Of a DNA stretch of 15,274 bases, positions 1-5,529 are shown piece after piece. A program made the position numbers and the translations under genes. Each line of letters opens with the position of its first letter. The stretch's first letter is position 1. Source of the stretch: Bacillus salipaludis (lineage in GTDB: Bacteria > Bacillota > Bacilli > Bacillales_B > DSM-18226); assembly GCF_004358205.1 (NCBI RefSeq), contig NZ_SMYO01000035.1, positions 1-15,274 of the forward strand. Direction: 5' to 3'. The notes beneath the pieces were generated by a model. That model did not search any database. It was not told the origin of the DNA and saw only the letters and a program-made list of their open reading frames with translations.

Positions 1-96
1 AAACATTGTAACATTTGGTAAGCCGTATGCCTTAATAGGGCACGTACGGTTTGATAAGGGGGAAGCCTCGAGAGAGGCTTCCCTACTTTCTCTTAT
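1..96 (+). mobile_element. Group II intron, 3' end (domains V-VI)
   Basis: Positions 20-52 fold into a group II intron domain V. The AGC catalytic triad is at 21-23, the lower helix AGCCGTA pairs with TACGGTT, there is a two-base CG bulge at 43-44, and a short distal helix TGCC/GGGCA carries a small loop. Positions 56-96 form domain VI: a 10-bp stem 60-69/74-83 with a GAGA loop and a candidate bulged branch-point A at 85. The 3' end is placed at T96, because what follows matches the right half of the dispersed repeat seen intact elsewhere in the window. The intron-encoded reverse transcriptase and domains I-IV lie outside the window. The domain V call is solid; the exact end could shift by a few bases. 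Confidence 0.85.
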
Positions 97-123
97 TCGA
101 CTAAAGAAGCGGGTTAATTTAAG
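97..123 (+). repeat. Dispersed intergenic repeat, right arm (intron-interrupted copy)
   Basis: TCGACTAAAGAAGCGGGTTA followed by ATTTAAG matches the right arm seen in other copies (5327-5352, 7231-7264, 7841-7875). Its left arm and hairpin are not in the window because the group II intron ends directly at its first base. Confidence 0.6.
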
Positions 124-261
124 AAAATAGATGTCCAAGGGATTCCATTGGCTCTATGGGTTATGAAGGTTCACAATTTTTAAATCTCATAAAAATTCTA
201 TGCACATCTTGGCTTACTGTATAACTTGAAGAATCCTATGGTGAATCACTCCATTAAAAAA

Positions 262-281
262 GCATCCGATTATTCGGATGC
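262..281 (-). terminator. Rho-independent terminator of the 270-479 gene
   Basis: GCATCCGA (262-269) pairs perfectly with TCGGATGC (274-281) around a 4-nt loop. On the minus strand the stem is followed by six T residues. The hairpin includes the last codons of the minus-strand gene, and the stop codon lies in the loop. Confidence 0.85.
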
Positions 282-479
282 ATACTTAATTATTCCATGT
301 AAGTAAACTGAGTATTCTCTCTGTACATATTCTCTTAATTTAATTCTTTTTTCTGTTTCTAATACTCTAACCAATTCTTGAATCTTTTTTTCATTTTCTT
401 TTGTAGTAGGAATCTCTATTGAAAACAAATTACCTCGACTACTATTTAGTAATTTTTTTAATAACTCAACTTTATTCAT
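270..479 (-). CDS. Small hypothetical protein, 69 aa
   Basis: I do not recognise this protein. It is short, charged and probably helical, with a Lys/Glu-rich middle (KENEKKIQELVRVLETEKR) and a tyrosine-containing C-terminus. The frame is open up to 515, but the ATG at 479 has a better placed purine-rich site (GGGG about 8 nt upstream) than the upstream ATG, so I start there. The gene ends inside its own terminator hairpin, which supports its being a real transcription unit. It has no signal peptide or membrane segment. The next minus-strand gene (606-788) lies upstream with about 125 bases between, so co-transcription is possible. Confidence 0.6.
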   Translation of the reverse strand: MNKVELLKKLLNSSRGNLFSIEIPTTKENEKKIQELVRVLETEKRIKLREYVQREYSVYLHGIIKYASE

Positions 480-605
480 TGGATAATCCCCTTTATCATC
501 TACTATATTCGACATAAAGGCGATTTTTTCCTTGGAACATCTTATATTGTTTCATGTTTTACCTACTTTCCACTAAAAAAATCTGCTGGTACTATGGTAG
601 CTTTT

Positions 606-788
606 TTATTTTTTTTTATACCTACCTTCTACCAATCTAATCATATCACGCCCTGATATCTTTTCTGTTTCATGATAACCTTCTTCATCAAGCAAACTCA
701 AGTACCAGCTGCTATCTTTATCTTCATTTAACCTATATAACTTATTGGTAAAAACATTTGTATAAAAATCTCCATTTCTTAGCCTCAT
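606..788 (-). CDS. Small hypothetical protein, 60 aa
   Basis: This is a 60-residue soluble protein beginning MRLRNGDFYTN and ending in a basic KKK tail. The sequence alternates short hydrophobic and aromatic stretches (FYTNVF, SWYLSLL) in a way that suggests a small beta-rich fold. An AGAGGGGG ribosome binding site lies about 5 nt before the ATG at 788, a strong start. I do not recognise the family. It may be transcribed with the 270-479 gene on the same strand. Confidence 0.65.
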   Translation of the reverse strand: MRLRNGDFYTNVFTNKLYRLNEDKDSSWYLSLLDEEGYHETEKISGRDMIRLVEGRYKKK

Positions 789-1161
789 ACTATCCCCCTC
801 TCAAATGTATATAACCTGTATTATGCCCAGGATACTGACTTGAGAGCCATTAGGCATATACAGTCTGAAAATCCTGGATATACAGGGGAAAGAGGTGAAA
901 ATCAGCGGTAGGGACAGAGCATGGAAAGTTGTATAAACGGAATTTTTCCTTATTCAGCTAAGGGGTGCTTTAATGAAACAAAGCGAAAAATAAAAAGTAA
1001 ATATGGCTTGGATGAAAACTCCATGCCACTCTTTAGTCAATTATGTTCCTTAGAAATAAAATAGAAGTGGAATCTGTCACCCATATTTCATAACTATTCC
1101 AAAAAACACTTTCCAAATAAGATATGCTTAATCCGTATCATAATTTGGGAGGTGCTTTAAT
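789..1161. other. Intergenic region with one repeat arm and a hairpin
   Basis: This is the divergent spacer between minus-strand 606-788 and plus-strand 1162-1419. It holds a dispersed-repeat arm (948-979) and, further on, a hairpin-forming stretch around 1004-1031 (TGGC/GCCA plus TTGG/CCA). A 47-codon open frame from 921 passes through the repeat arm but has no ribosome binding site. I see no supported gene. Confidence 0.5.
948..979 (+). repeat. Dispersed intergenic repeat, single arm
   Basis: CCTTATTCAGCTAAGGGGTG with the following CTTTAATG matches the left arm (CTTRTTCAACTAMGGGTGC) seen at 15136. No second arm or T-tract hairpin follows directly, so it is a partial or degenerate copy. Confidence 0.5.
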
Positions 1162-1419
1162 TTGTTCAAAATGCAATTTATCAATGCTGACACCCAAGAG
1201 ATTTTACGAGAAGTTGATTATGAGAACACCAACATAATCAATAGCATAATCGAACAGTTTGAAGAAGAAAGTGTTACAGATGCTTTTCTTATGGATAGTC
1301 GAATGAGACTTTTGAAGGCTGATTATGTTACATATTCAGTTGTGGGATCTAATGTCTATAAGTTTTTCTTTAAAGTAAAGTTGCATGATGTGCAACCGAT
1401 GTTAGCGAGAGGAAACTGA
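1162..1419 (+). CDS. Small hypothetical protein, 85 aa
   Basis: I do not recognise this protein. The TTG start at 1162 follows a GGGAGGTG ribosome binding site (1147-1154) by 7 nt, better than the internal ATG three codons on. The protein alternates strands and helices (MQFINADTQEILREVDYEN, IINSIIEQFEEE, VVGSNVYKFFFKVKL), is acidic in its N-terminal half, and has no signal peptide. A terminator hairpin, itself part of a dispersed repeat, begins 8 nt after the stop. This looks like a single-gene transcription unit. Confidence 0.65.
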   Translation: MFKMQFINADTQEILREVDYENTNIINSIIEQFEEESVTDAFLMDSRMRLLKADYVTYSVVGSNVYKFFFKVKLHDVQPMLARGN

Positions 1420-1426
1420 GCGTGTT

Positions 1427-1489
1427 AAGGGTCGTTAATGCGACTCTTTTTTGATTGAACTAATGGGACATTTGTCTTAAATAACTGGT
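1427..1489 (+). repeat. Dispersed repeat with embedded terminator
   Basis: The stem AAGGGTCG (1427-1434)/CGACTCTT (1441-1448) with a 6-nt loop and T-tract forms the terminator of 1162-1419. It is followed by the right-arm relic GATTGAACTAATGGGACA and a TTAAATAAC remnant. This is a degenerate copy of the window-wide element. Confidence 0.6.
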
Positions 1490-1550
1490 AAAATGAGGGA
1501 CTGCAATTTATAATCAAATTAGATAAATACAATACACGGGGGTGGAGTTA

Positions 1551-1728
1551 ATGGATACTATTCAAGAAACCATTAAACTATCTGGTTGGGGCAGAAAAAA
1601 AGCAATGGAAAAACAAATAGGGCAGGTTAGCTGAAGAAGGAAAATATGTTAGATAAACAGATTTTGAACGCTTGCTGCTTCGAATAAAATTACCTTCGGA
1701 TAATTCGTTAAGGGACTCAAAAGGGTAA
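1551..1728 (+). pseudogene. Decayed small gene (frameshift plus stop)
   Basis: An ATG at 1551 preceded by GGGGGTGGAG opens a frame starting MDTIQETIKLSGWGRKK, which stops at TGA 1632-1634. Moving one frame at about 1626 continues as LAEEGKYVR, then a TAA at 1654-1656, then TDFERLLLRIKLPSDNSLRD, ending at TAA 1726-1728. The ordinary-looking composition on both sides suggests one former gene of about 58 codons with a frameshift and a nonsense change. The family is not recognised. The alternative is a genuine 27-residue peptide (1551-1634) followed by chance open sequence. Confidence 0.4.
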
Positions 1729-1764
1729 CCTGTTAAGAGAAAAGTCTGCTCCCTTTTTGCAATA

Positions 1765-1793
1765 AGCCCCTCTCGAGTGAGAAGGGCTATTCT
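1765..1793 (+). terminator. Probable terminator hairpin
   Basis: AGCCC (1765-1769) pairs with GGGCT (1784-1788) and TCTC with GAGA across one mismatch, loop GAGT. It is followed by ATTCTTT, a weak T-tract. It lies downstream of the decayed gene 1551-1728. Confidence 0.5.
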
Positions 1794-1889
1794 TTATGGT
1801 TTAAAAGTAAAAAGTTTGCACGTACTATATTTTTCTACTCCATCATATTATTGGTTGTGGTGATAATCACATTAAGGGAGGAAAAACAA

Positions 1890-2042
1890 ATGCAAATTAA
1901 TTTAACCGATAGAGAAATGGAACTATTAAGAAGGCTACTTAATACAGAAAGTAAAAATGATCGATGTACAGGTGAACAAGCAGAAATTTACGAAAATATT
2001 ATAATGAAAATTGATAAAAGAATGAGTTTAAAGAGACTTTAA
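1890..2042 (+). CDS. Small hypothetical protein, 50 aa
   Basis: The ATG at 1890 follows a GGGAGG site by about 7 nt. The frame extends upstream to 1851, but that start has no ribosome binding site. The product is a highly charged, probably all-helical peptide (LTDREMELLRRLLNTE, then EQAEIYENIIMKIDKRM). The pattern suggests two amphipathic helices and resembles the small helical proteins common in Bacillus genomes. I cannot name a family. A degenerate dispersed repeat lies downstream. Confidence 0.6.
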   Translation: MQINLTDREMELLRRLLNTESKNDRCTGEQAEIYENIIMKIDKRMSLKRL

Positions 2043-2089
2043 CTGTTTGTATGCCCATCTCAATTTAGAGTAGTGGGTTCACTTCAGAT

Positions 2090-2151
2090 GGTTGACCGCT
2101 GAGTCGATCCTTTTTTCTTCTTGAACTAAAGGTAGCAAGTTAGTTTAAAAA
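2090..2151 (+). repeat. Dispersed intergenic repeat with hairpin
   Basis: A hairpin GGTTGAC/GTCGATCC (about 2090-2110) runs into CTTTTTTC. It is followed by a right arm, TTGAACTAAAGGTAGCAAG then TTAGTTTAAAAAG, whose ends GAACTAA and TTAGTTT can pair. It serves as a terminator for 1890-2042. Its right end runs into GCTATGATAAAAT, a possible extended -10 promoter for the CPCC pseudogene. Confidence 0.65.
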
Positions 2152-2198
2152 GCTATGATAAAATTAAAGAAATATTTACATTAAAAAGGTGAAAATAA

Positions 2199-2473
2199 AT
2201 GGAAGAGTTTCCCTGCCCTTGTTGTGGTTATAAGACTTTAGAATAGAAACCTCATGGGACCGACAGTATATGTAAAGTTTGTTTTTGGAAGGATGATTAT
2301 GTTCAAGCAAAAGATTTTGACTATTGGGGCGGTGCAAACGATTTATCCTTGTGAGATAGTCAAAAGAATTTTTTGAAGTTCGAGCAATAGAAGAAAGTTT
2401 TATAAAGAATGGTAGAAAACCAACTATTGAAGAAGCAAGGTATATAAATTGGAAAGCATTTGCTGAGAAATAA
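2199..2473 (+). pseudogene. CPCC-family (cysteine-rich zinc-ribbon-like) protein, broken
   Basis: The frame starts MEEFPCPCCGYKTLE and then meets TAG at 2244-2246. It continues KPHGTDSICKVCFWKDDYVQ with a WGGAN motif, meets TGA at 2352-2354, and shifts frame near 2384 before ending ...EEARYINWKAFAEK at TAA 2471-2473. CPCCGY, ICxVCFW and GGAN are hallmarks of the cysteine-rich CPCC domain, a small putative metal-binding module of unknown function often found as a stand-alone protein of about 80-110 residues. Two nonsense codons and a frameshift make this a clear pseudogene. The three lesions argue for real decay, since sequencing error would not easily give all of them. The ribosome binding site (AAGGTGAAA) is still visible. 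Confidence 0.85.
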
Positions 2474-2511
2474 TTATTCCACCTTCAATTAACCTTGGCT
2501 TTCCTTTAAGC

Positions 2512-2567
2512 AAAGGCTATCACTAAAGGTAGCCTTTTTTTATTGTGCTAAGGATGCAGTCTAACAA
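2512..2567 (+). repeat. Dispersed intergenic repeat with terminator hairpin
   Basis: AAAGGCTA (2512-2519) pairs with TAGCCTTT (2530-2537), followed by a T-run. Then comes a degenerate right arm, TTATTGTGCTAAGGATGCAG with TCTAACAATT. It lies 40 nt past the end of the CPCC pseudogene. Confidence 0.6.
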
Positions 2568-2587
2568 TTTACCTATTTTCTCACTAT

Positions 2588-2621
2588 AAAAAAACAATGG
2601 GCGGCGATCCCATTGTTTTTT
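2588..2621. terminator. Bidirectional terminator
   Basis: AAAAAACAATGGG pairs perfectly with CCCATTGTTTTTT around a 7-nt loop (CGGCGAT). Both strands end in a T-run, so it can stop transcription either way. It insulates the CarD-family gene from upstream reading. Confidence 0.85.
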
Positions 2622-2646
2622 ACACACGACTCAGGAAATAATTTTG

Positions 2647-2676
2647 TTGACATTAACTAATAACAAATGATAATAT
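2647..2676 (+). promoter_or_regulatory. Sigma-A-type promoter of the CarD-family gene
   Basis: A consensus -35 TTGACA (2647-2652) is followed 18 bp later by TAATAT (2671-2676). The predicted start near 2683 gives a leader of about 60 nt before the TTG start at 2741. Confidence 0.65.
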
Positions 2677-2740
2677 AATAAATTTGTTATTTAGGTTTTA
2701 TGTGGTATACTTAAGATGTTTTATATTTGGAGGTGGTTAG

Positions 2741-3217
2741 TTGTTTCAAGTTGGTGATTATATTGTTTATCCTATGCAGGGAGCAGGAGTTATTGAAGCA
2801 ATAGAAATAAAGGAAATTCAAGGTGAGAAACTTCAGTATTTTATAATAAATATGCTAATGAATAAAATGCAAGTTATGATTCCTATTGCAAAAGTACACA
2901 AATCACGGATTCGCTTAGTTATCGATATGACTACTCTTGAAAACGTATTGAACATTTTCCATCATGGTCTAACCGATACAACCCTTTCAATGAAAGAAAG
3001 ATACAAGATTAATACGGCAAAACTTAGAACAGGTAATATCCAAGAAGGAGCTGAAGTTGTACGGGATTTAATGCGGATAAACAAAAATAAATCACTTAAT
3101 TCAAGTGAAAAGCAGATGCTGGAAAGTGCACGAAAGATGTTTATTAGTGAACTTGGTTTAATTAGAGGTATCACTGAAAATCAGGCAATAGATTTATTAA
3201 GCAACAAGGTAGGATAA
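2741..3217 (+). CDS. CarD/CdnL-family transcription regulator, 158 aa
   Basis: The N-terminal 60 or so residues (VGDYIVYPMQGAGVIEAIE..., QYFIINMLMNKMQVMIPI) match the Tudor-like RNA-polymerase-interacting domain of CarD/CdnL proteins. There the motif GDxVVYPxxGxGxI and a downstream MxIPxxK are typical. The C-terminal 90 residues form the expected helical domain (LSMKERYKINTAKLRTGNIQ, VVRDLMRINKNKSLNSSEK). CarD-family proteins bind the RNA polymerase beta subunit and stabilise open complexes. The Bacillus homologues are less studied, and the usual CarD-domain tryptophan is not evident here. The length fits the family. The TTG start at 2741 is supported by GGAGGTGG (2729-2736). It is monocistronic, with a consensus promoter upstream. 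Confidence 0.88.
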   Translation: MFQVGDYIVYPMQGAGVIEAIEIKEIQGEKLQYFIINMLMNKMQVMIPIAKVHKSRIRLVIDMTTLENVLNIFHHGLTDTTLSMKERYKINTAKLRTGNIQEGAEVVRDLMRINKNKSLNSSEKQMLESARKMFISELGLIRGITENQAIDLLSNKVG

Positions 3218-3544
3218 GTAATTTATTTCAAAGTTTAACTTTCACGCGGTCATTGTGAAAATATCTTAACCACTCAAATCATAATTATTCATATCCTCTT
3301 AATTTCTAACATCATTAGAAAGTATAAATTTTTCCTTTTAATTCCATTTTTATTAGATATGTAAAAAAATGTCAATTTTATTTAAAAATTTTATCAACTG
3401 GTGCGGTCATACAACTTTTGAATTAATGTGGGGTCACTTAAAGACAACCCTTTTGTTTTAAAAGAGGTTTTTTCTTATGTTTTAAATATTGGTGCTCATA
3501 GGAATTTATATTGTACAAATGCTCCATGAAAGGAGAGAGAATAA
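3218..3544. other. Intergenic region between carD-like and cse60-like genes
   Basis: It holds a weak 6-bp hairpin TTTCAC/GTGAAA (3240-3260). There is also a terminator-like hairpin at 3446-3471, in which AACC-CTTTT pairs with AAAAG-AGGTT and a T-run follows. I see no open frame with a start signal. The last 40 bases before 3545 may hold a sporulation promoter, but no clear consensus could be fixed. Confidence 0.5.
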
Positions 3545-3742
3545 ATGTATGAGGTAAAAGGTTTTCAAAGTACAGACTTCGAAGAACTTATTCGAGTAGT
3601 TAATGAGTTTGTTGGCTCATTAGAGGAAGGAAAGCTTATAGATGTTAAATACAATTCTGTTCCTCTTGCTGTAAGCACCCATACAGAGTATGGGGTTTAT
3701 CCAGATACAAAATATTCTGCAATGATAATATTTAAGAAATAG
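3545..3742 (+). CDS. Cse60-like sporulation protein, 65 aa
   Basis: This is a short soluble protein starting MYEVKGFQSTDFEELIRVVN and ending KYSAMIIFKK. The layout is an N-terminal strand, a helix with LIRVVNEFVGSLEE, a central strand LIDVKYNSV and a C-terminal YSAMIIF strand. It resembles the Bacillus Cse60 family, small sporulation proteins made in the mother cell whose biochemical role is not established. The start has a good AAAGGAGAG site about 8 nt upstream. It stands alone on its strand, with the cold-shock gene about 190 bases downstream under its own promoter. The family assignment is from memory of the pattern. Confidence 0.6.
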   Translation: MYEVKGFQSTDFEELIRVVNEFVGSLEEGKLIDVKYNSVPLAVSTHTEYGVYPDTKYSAMIIFKK

Positions 3743-3782
3743 CAAGCCTCAAAACAGTTTTTGTGTTGGATTTTTTGTCTTC

Positions 3783-3811
3783 TTGCAATATCTTACAAAA
3801 AATGCTATGAT
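3783..3811 (+). promoter_or_regulatory. Extended -10 promoter of the cold-shock gene
   Basis: The elements are -35 TTGCAA (3783-3788), a 17-bp spacer, and -10 TATGAT (3806-3811) preceded by TG at 3803-3804. The start near 3818 would give a 5' untranslated leader of about 115 nt, as is typical for csp genes. Confidence 0.65.
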
Positions 3812-3903
3812 TAAATAGAATTATTTTTGTTCGGTGTAAAGGATTTGTATGAGTTTGAACTTTTCGTCTTGATGATCACTGAGAGCAAGGATAGTATTAC
3901 ATT

Positions 3904-3926
3904 GTGTGTGTTTACACACTAGGAGG
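3904..3926 (+). promoter_or_regulatory. Leader hairpin abutting the csp ribosome binding site
   Basis: GTGTGT (3904-3909) pairs with ACACAC (3914-3919) around a GTTT loop. AGGAGG follows one base later (3921-3926), 8 nt before the ATG. A structure this close to the ribosome binding site could tune translation with temperature; that role is inferred. Confidence 0.5.
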
Positions 3927-3934
3927 CAACAAAC

Positions 3935-4135
3935 ATGGAAAAAGGTAAAGTAAAATGGTTTAATGGCGAAAAAGGCTTCGGATTCATCGAACGTGAAGGT
4001 GGAGAAGATGTATTCGTTCATTTCTCAGCGATTCAAGGCGAAGGGTACAAAACATTAGAAGAAGGTCAAGAAGTGACTTTTGACCTTGAAAAAGGTCAAC
4101 GTGGACCTCAAGCAGTTAACGTACACAAAGCTTAA
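3935..4135 (+). CDS. Cold-shock protein (CspB/CspD type), 66 aa
   Basis: This is a single-stranded nucleic-acid-binding OB-fold protein that acts as an RNA chaperone in the cytoplasm during cold shock and growth. RNP1 (KGFGFIE, residues 13-19) and RNP2 (DVFVHFS, 25-31) are intact. The N-terminal [12 protein letters not shown] and C-terminal RGPQAVNV are diagnostic. The length of 66 residues matches the Bacillus Csp proteins. The AGGAGG site is ideal. The gene has a long leader with an extended -10 promoter and its own terminator directly downstream, so it is monocistronic. Which Bacillus paralogue (B, C or D) it matches best cannot be settled by eye. Confidence 0.97.
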   Translation: MEKGKVKWFNGEKGFGFIEREGGEDVFVHFSAIQGEGYKTLEEGQEVTFDLEKGQRGPQAVNVHKA

Positions 4136-4151
4136 TTATAGAATCCTTTAA

Positions 4152-4180
4152 ACAGGCTCTTATAGTAGAGTCTGTTTTTT
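4152..4180 (+). terminator. Terminator of the cold-shock gene
   Basis: ACAGGCTC (4152-4159) pairs with GAGTCTGT (4168-4175), with one G-T pair and an 8-nt loop, followed by a T-run. It begins 16 nt after the stop codon. Confidence 0.85.
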
Positions 4181-4201
4181 ATTTTTCTTAAAAAACAAAA
4201 A

Positions 4202-4223
4202 CCCCACTCACGAATGAGTGGGG
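4202..4223 (-). terminator. Minus-strand terminator hairpin
   Basis: CCCCACTCA pairs perfectly with TGAGTGGGG around a CGAA tetraloop. On the minus strand it is followed by TTTTTGTTTTTT. No minus-strand gene was recognised directly upstream of it, so it may serve to block antisense reading into csp. Confidence 0.7.
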
Positions 4224-4431
4224 AACATGAAAACAGTAAATCAAATGGTAAACTAAGTGTAGCATACAATTAGGGAATCTCCTAATTCGTATAAATTAGA
4301 GTGGCTGGAAAGCAGCTTTTTCTCATTTGAAATGAGAAAAAACTACCCAATAATATATATGGATGTTTTTTTCTTAGTTGAGTACAATCCTTGAATATGG
4401 AATCTGAAAGCAAATAGGTGTCGCAAAAAAA

Positions 4432-4450
4432 AAGGCACTTTTGATGCCTT
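4432..4450 (-). terminator. Minus-strand terminator
   Basis: AAGGCA (4432-4437) pairs with TGCCTT (4445-4450). On the minus strand the stem is followed by a run of about ten T. It starts 7 nt past the stop of the short minus-strand frame 4457-4552, supporting a former gene there. Confidence 0.65.
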
Positions 4451-4456
4451 CAAAAT

Positions 4457-4552
4457 TCATAACTGGTTGGCAATTATTATTTGACACTCTATTCTATGGG
4501 AAATAGCAAGTAATTCTTGGGCATTAGTCTTGTAGCTATAAAAAAGAAGCAA
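4457..4552 (-). pseudogene. Possible Spo0E-like remnant (C-terminal part)
   Basis: A minus-strand frame of 31 codons ends at TGA 4457-4459 and reads in part NAQELLAISHRIECQIIIANQ. The pattern S-x-E-x-L-x-I-S-x-x-I-[DE] resembles the second helix of Spo0E-like aspartyl-phosphate phosphatases, small Bacillus proteins that dephosphorylate Spo0A~P. No start codon with a ribosome binding site and no matching N-terminal helix are visible upstream. A terminator lies just downstream. The family link is tentative because only about 20 residues support it. Confidence 0.3.
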
Positions 4553-4704
4553 GGTATTGATGTAATCTCAATGTATGTGGAAGGCTAACCTTGCTCTTAG
4601 TTATATTATTTTATTCCATATATTGTGAAAAAATCTGTCCGTTGCTAATCAAGACCTTTTGACAAATGTGTATTACGAAATAAATATGCACTAAATGAGA
4701 AGTC

Positions 4705-4738
4705 CTTGTTCCACTAACGAAGCTGGTTAGTGGATGAA
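4705..4738 (+). repeat. Dispersed intergenic repeat, right arm
   Basis: TTGTTCCACTAAC then GAAGCTG then GTTAGTGGATGAA. The arm pairs TCCACTAAC with GTTAGTGGA. It carries CC/GG where other copies have CA/TG-type pairs, a change on both sides that keeps the stem. No left arm is evident. Confidence 0.6.
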
Positions 4739-4817
4739 TATTCGAATAACAAAGACCATCGCTATGATGCTCTTTGTTTCATTAGAGGGAATAATGATGA
4801 ATTTTACAAAAATAGAG

Positions 4818-5018
4818 CTAATGAGTTATATGGTTTCTAATTAGTGTTGCAATATTTTGGTATGTCGTAATTGACTTTTCAATTGGAGTTATAAGATAAT
4901 TTAAAGCTTGAGATCGTTTTTGCTTAAATCCATTACTTAGAATCATTGTTTTTTCCATGTATGTAAGCCAAAGCATTCCAATCTCCGATGCACTTAAAGG
5001 ACTTTTATCATCTAACAT
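4818..5018 (-). CDS. Short DUF3231-like protein, 66 aa
   Basis: The segment LSASEIGMLWLTYMEKTMIL (residues 9-28) resembles the N-terminus of DUF3231 proteins (LTxSEIxxLWxxYMxxSM), a roughly 330-residue Bacillus family with ferritin-like four-helix halves and no established role. Only the first helix is recognisable, followed by a basic stretch (NGFKQKRSQ) and a second possible helix, so this is either a very short relative or a truncated remnant. The ATG at 5018 is chosen because GGAGGT lies 6 nt upstream; the frame is open to 5081 without a comparable site. A two-tier hairpin at 4748-4778 lies downstream and may end the transcript. Confidence 0.5.
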   Translation of the reverse strand: MLDDKSPLSASEIGMLWLTYMEKTMILSNGFKQKRSQALNYLITPIEKSITTYQNIATLIRNHITH

Positions 5019-5259
5019 GTGTAACCTCCGCTGTCTTTTTTTATTTTTTACAATATATTGAAATCGATTCATAAATTTCAATTAAAGGTCAGTTACTTCC
5101 TTGTTTCATTACACGATTGCCTTTTACAAAATATTGATGGTATGGCTCGGTGATGAAAGCACACGCAAGGTAAAGTAGTAATGCTAATGTACCAATATTA
5201 CCTTATTATGGGGATTCTTCAAATAAGATTTACTTCCACCAAAGAGTTTGTGAAGGTTT

Positions 5260-5352
5260 ACACTTAAACTAAAGGGTGCAAGAGTTACAGATCGAGCTGT
5301 CATTAAGGCAGCTTTTCTTATTGCACTAAAGGGGCAGGTTAGTTTAACAAGA
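5260..5352 (+). repeat. Dispersed intergenic repeat, full-length copy
   Basis: Left arm CACTTAAACTAAAGGGTGCA (5261-5280), spacer, terminator hairpin AGCTGTC/GGCAGCT with TTTTC (about 5295-5316), then right arm TTATTGCACTAAAGGGGCAG followed by GTTAGTTTAACAAG. The ends of the right arm (CACTAA and TTAGTT) are partly complementary. It can be used as the reference copy for the family. Confidence 0.75.
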
Positions 5353-5470
5353 AGGTAGTGAATTTTTGACTGTTGCTAATTGCCTTGTGAACACAAGTAC
5401 AATGAGGAGATACTATACCGCAAATAAAATAACAGCCAAGAATACATCTTACAAATTGGCAAATATCTAT

Positions 5471-5498
5471 ACCTTTTTAAACATGGACACATACACTA
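5471..5498 (+). promoter_or_regulatory. Sigma-K-like sporulation promoter
   Basis: ACC (5471-5473), 16 bp, then CATACACTA (5490-5498) matches the sigma-K pattern mACm-N16-CATAnnnTA used in the late mother cell. The -10 also fits sigma-E, but no sigma-E -35 is present. Transcription would start about 25 nt before the ATG at 5530. Confidence 0.55.
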
Positions 5499-5529
5499 TT
5501 TTTGAAACAATTTGAGGCGGAGATATAAA

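Larger units (their letters stand above)
4136..4817. other. Non-coding, hairpin-rich intergenic region
   Basis: Nearly 700 bases lack a supported intact gene. Besides the two terminators already listed, it contains AATTAGG/CCTAATT (4268-4287) and a near-perfect 25-nt palindrome TTTTTCTCATTT/AAATGAGAAAAA (4317-4341). It also has AAGGCA/TGCCTT with a minus-strand T-run (4432-4450), a wide inverted repeat AGCAAGGT/ACCTTGCT (about 4547-4596), and a two-tier hairpin AACAAAGA-CATC/GATG-TCTTTGTT (4748-4778). Several have T-runs only on the minus strand, hinting at lost minus-strand genes. Confidence 0.55.
5019..5529. other. Intergenic region with a full-length dispersed repeat
   Basis: No supported gene is visible. 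It contains the best-preserved copy of the dispersed element (5260-5352), and near its end a sigma-K-like promoter (5471-5498) driving the tiny gene at 5530. Stop codons interrupt all frames in 5080-5260. Confidence 0.5.

Noticed and set aside
921..1064. 47-codon frame beginning MESCINGIFPYSAKG
   Set aside because: Runs through a dispersed-repeat arm and has no ribosome binding site. The second half looks somewhat protein-like, but not enough to call.
2962..3174. Minus-strand 70-codon frame within the CarD-family gene
   Set aside because: Antisense shadow of a well-supported gene.
3483..3520. Sigma-E promoter for the Cse60-like gene
   Set aside because: AAATATT and a CATA or TACAAAT motif are present but at wrong spacings, so no consistent pair could be fixed.
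3821..4021. Minus-strand 66-codon frame across the csp leader and start
   Set aside because: Shadow of a certain gene and its leader; no start signals.
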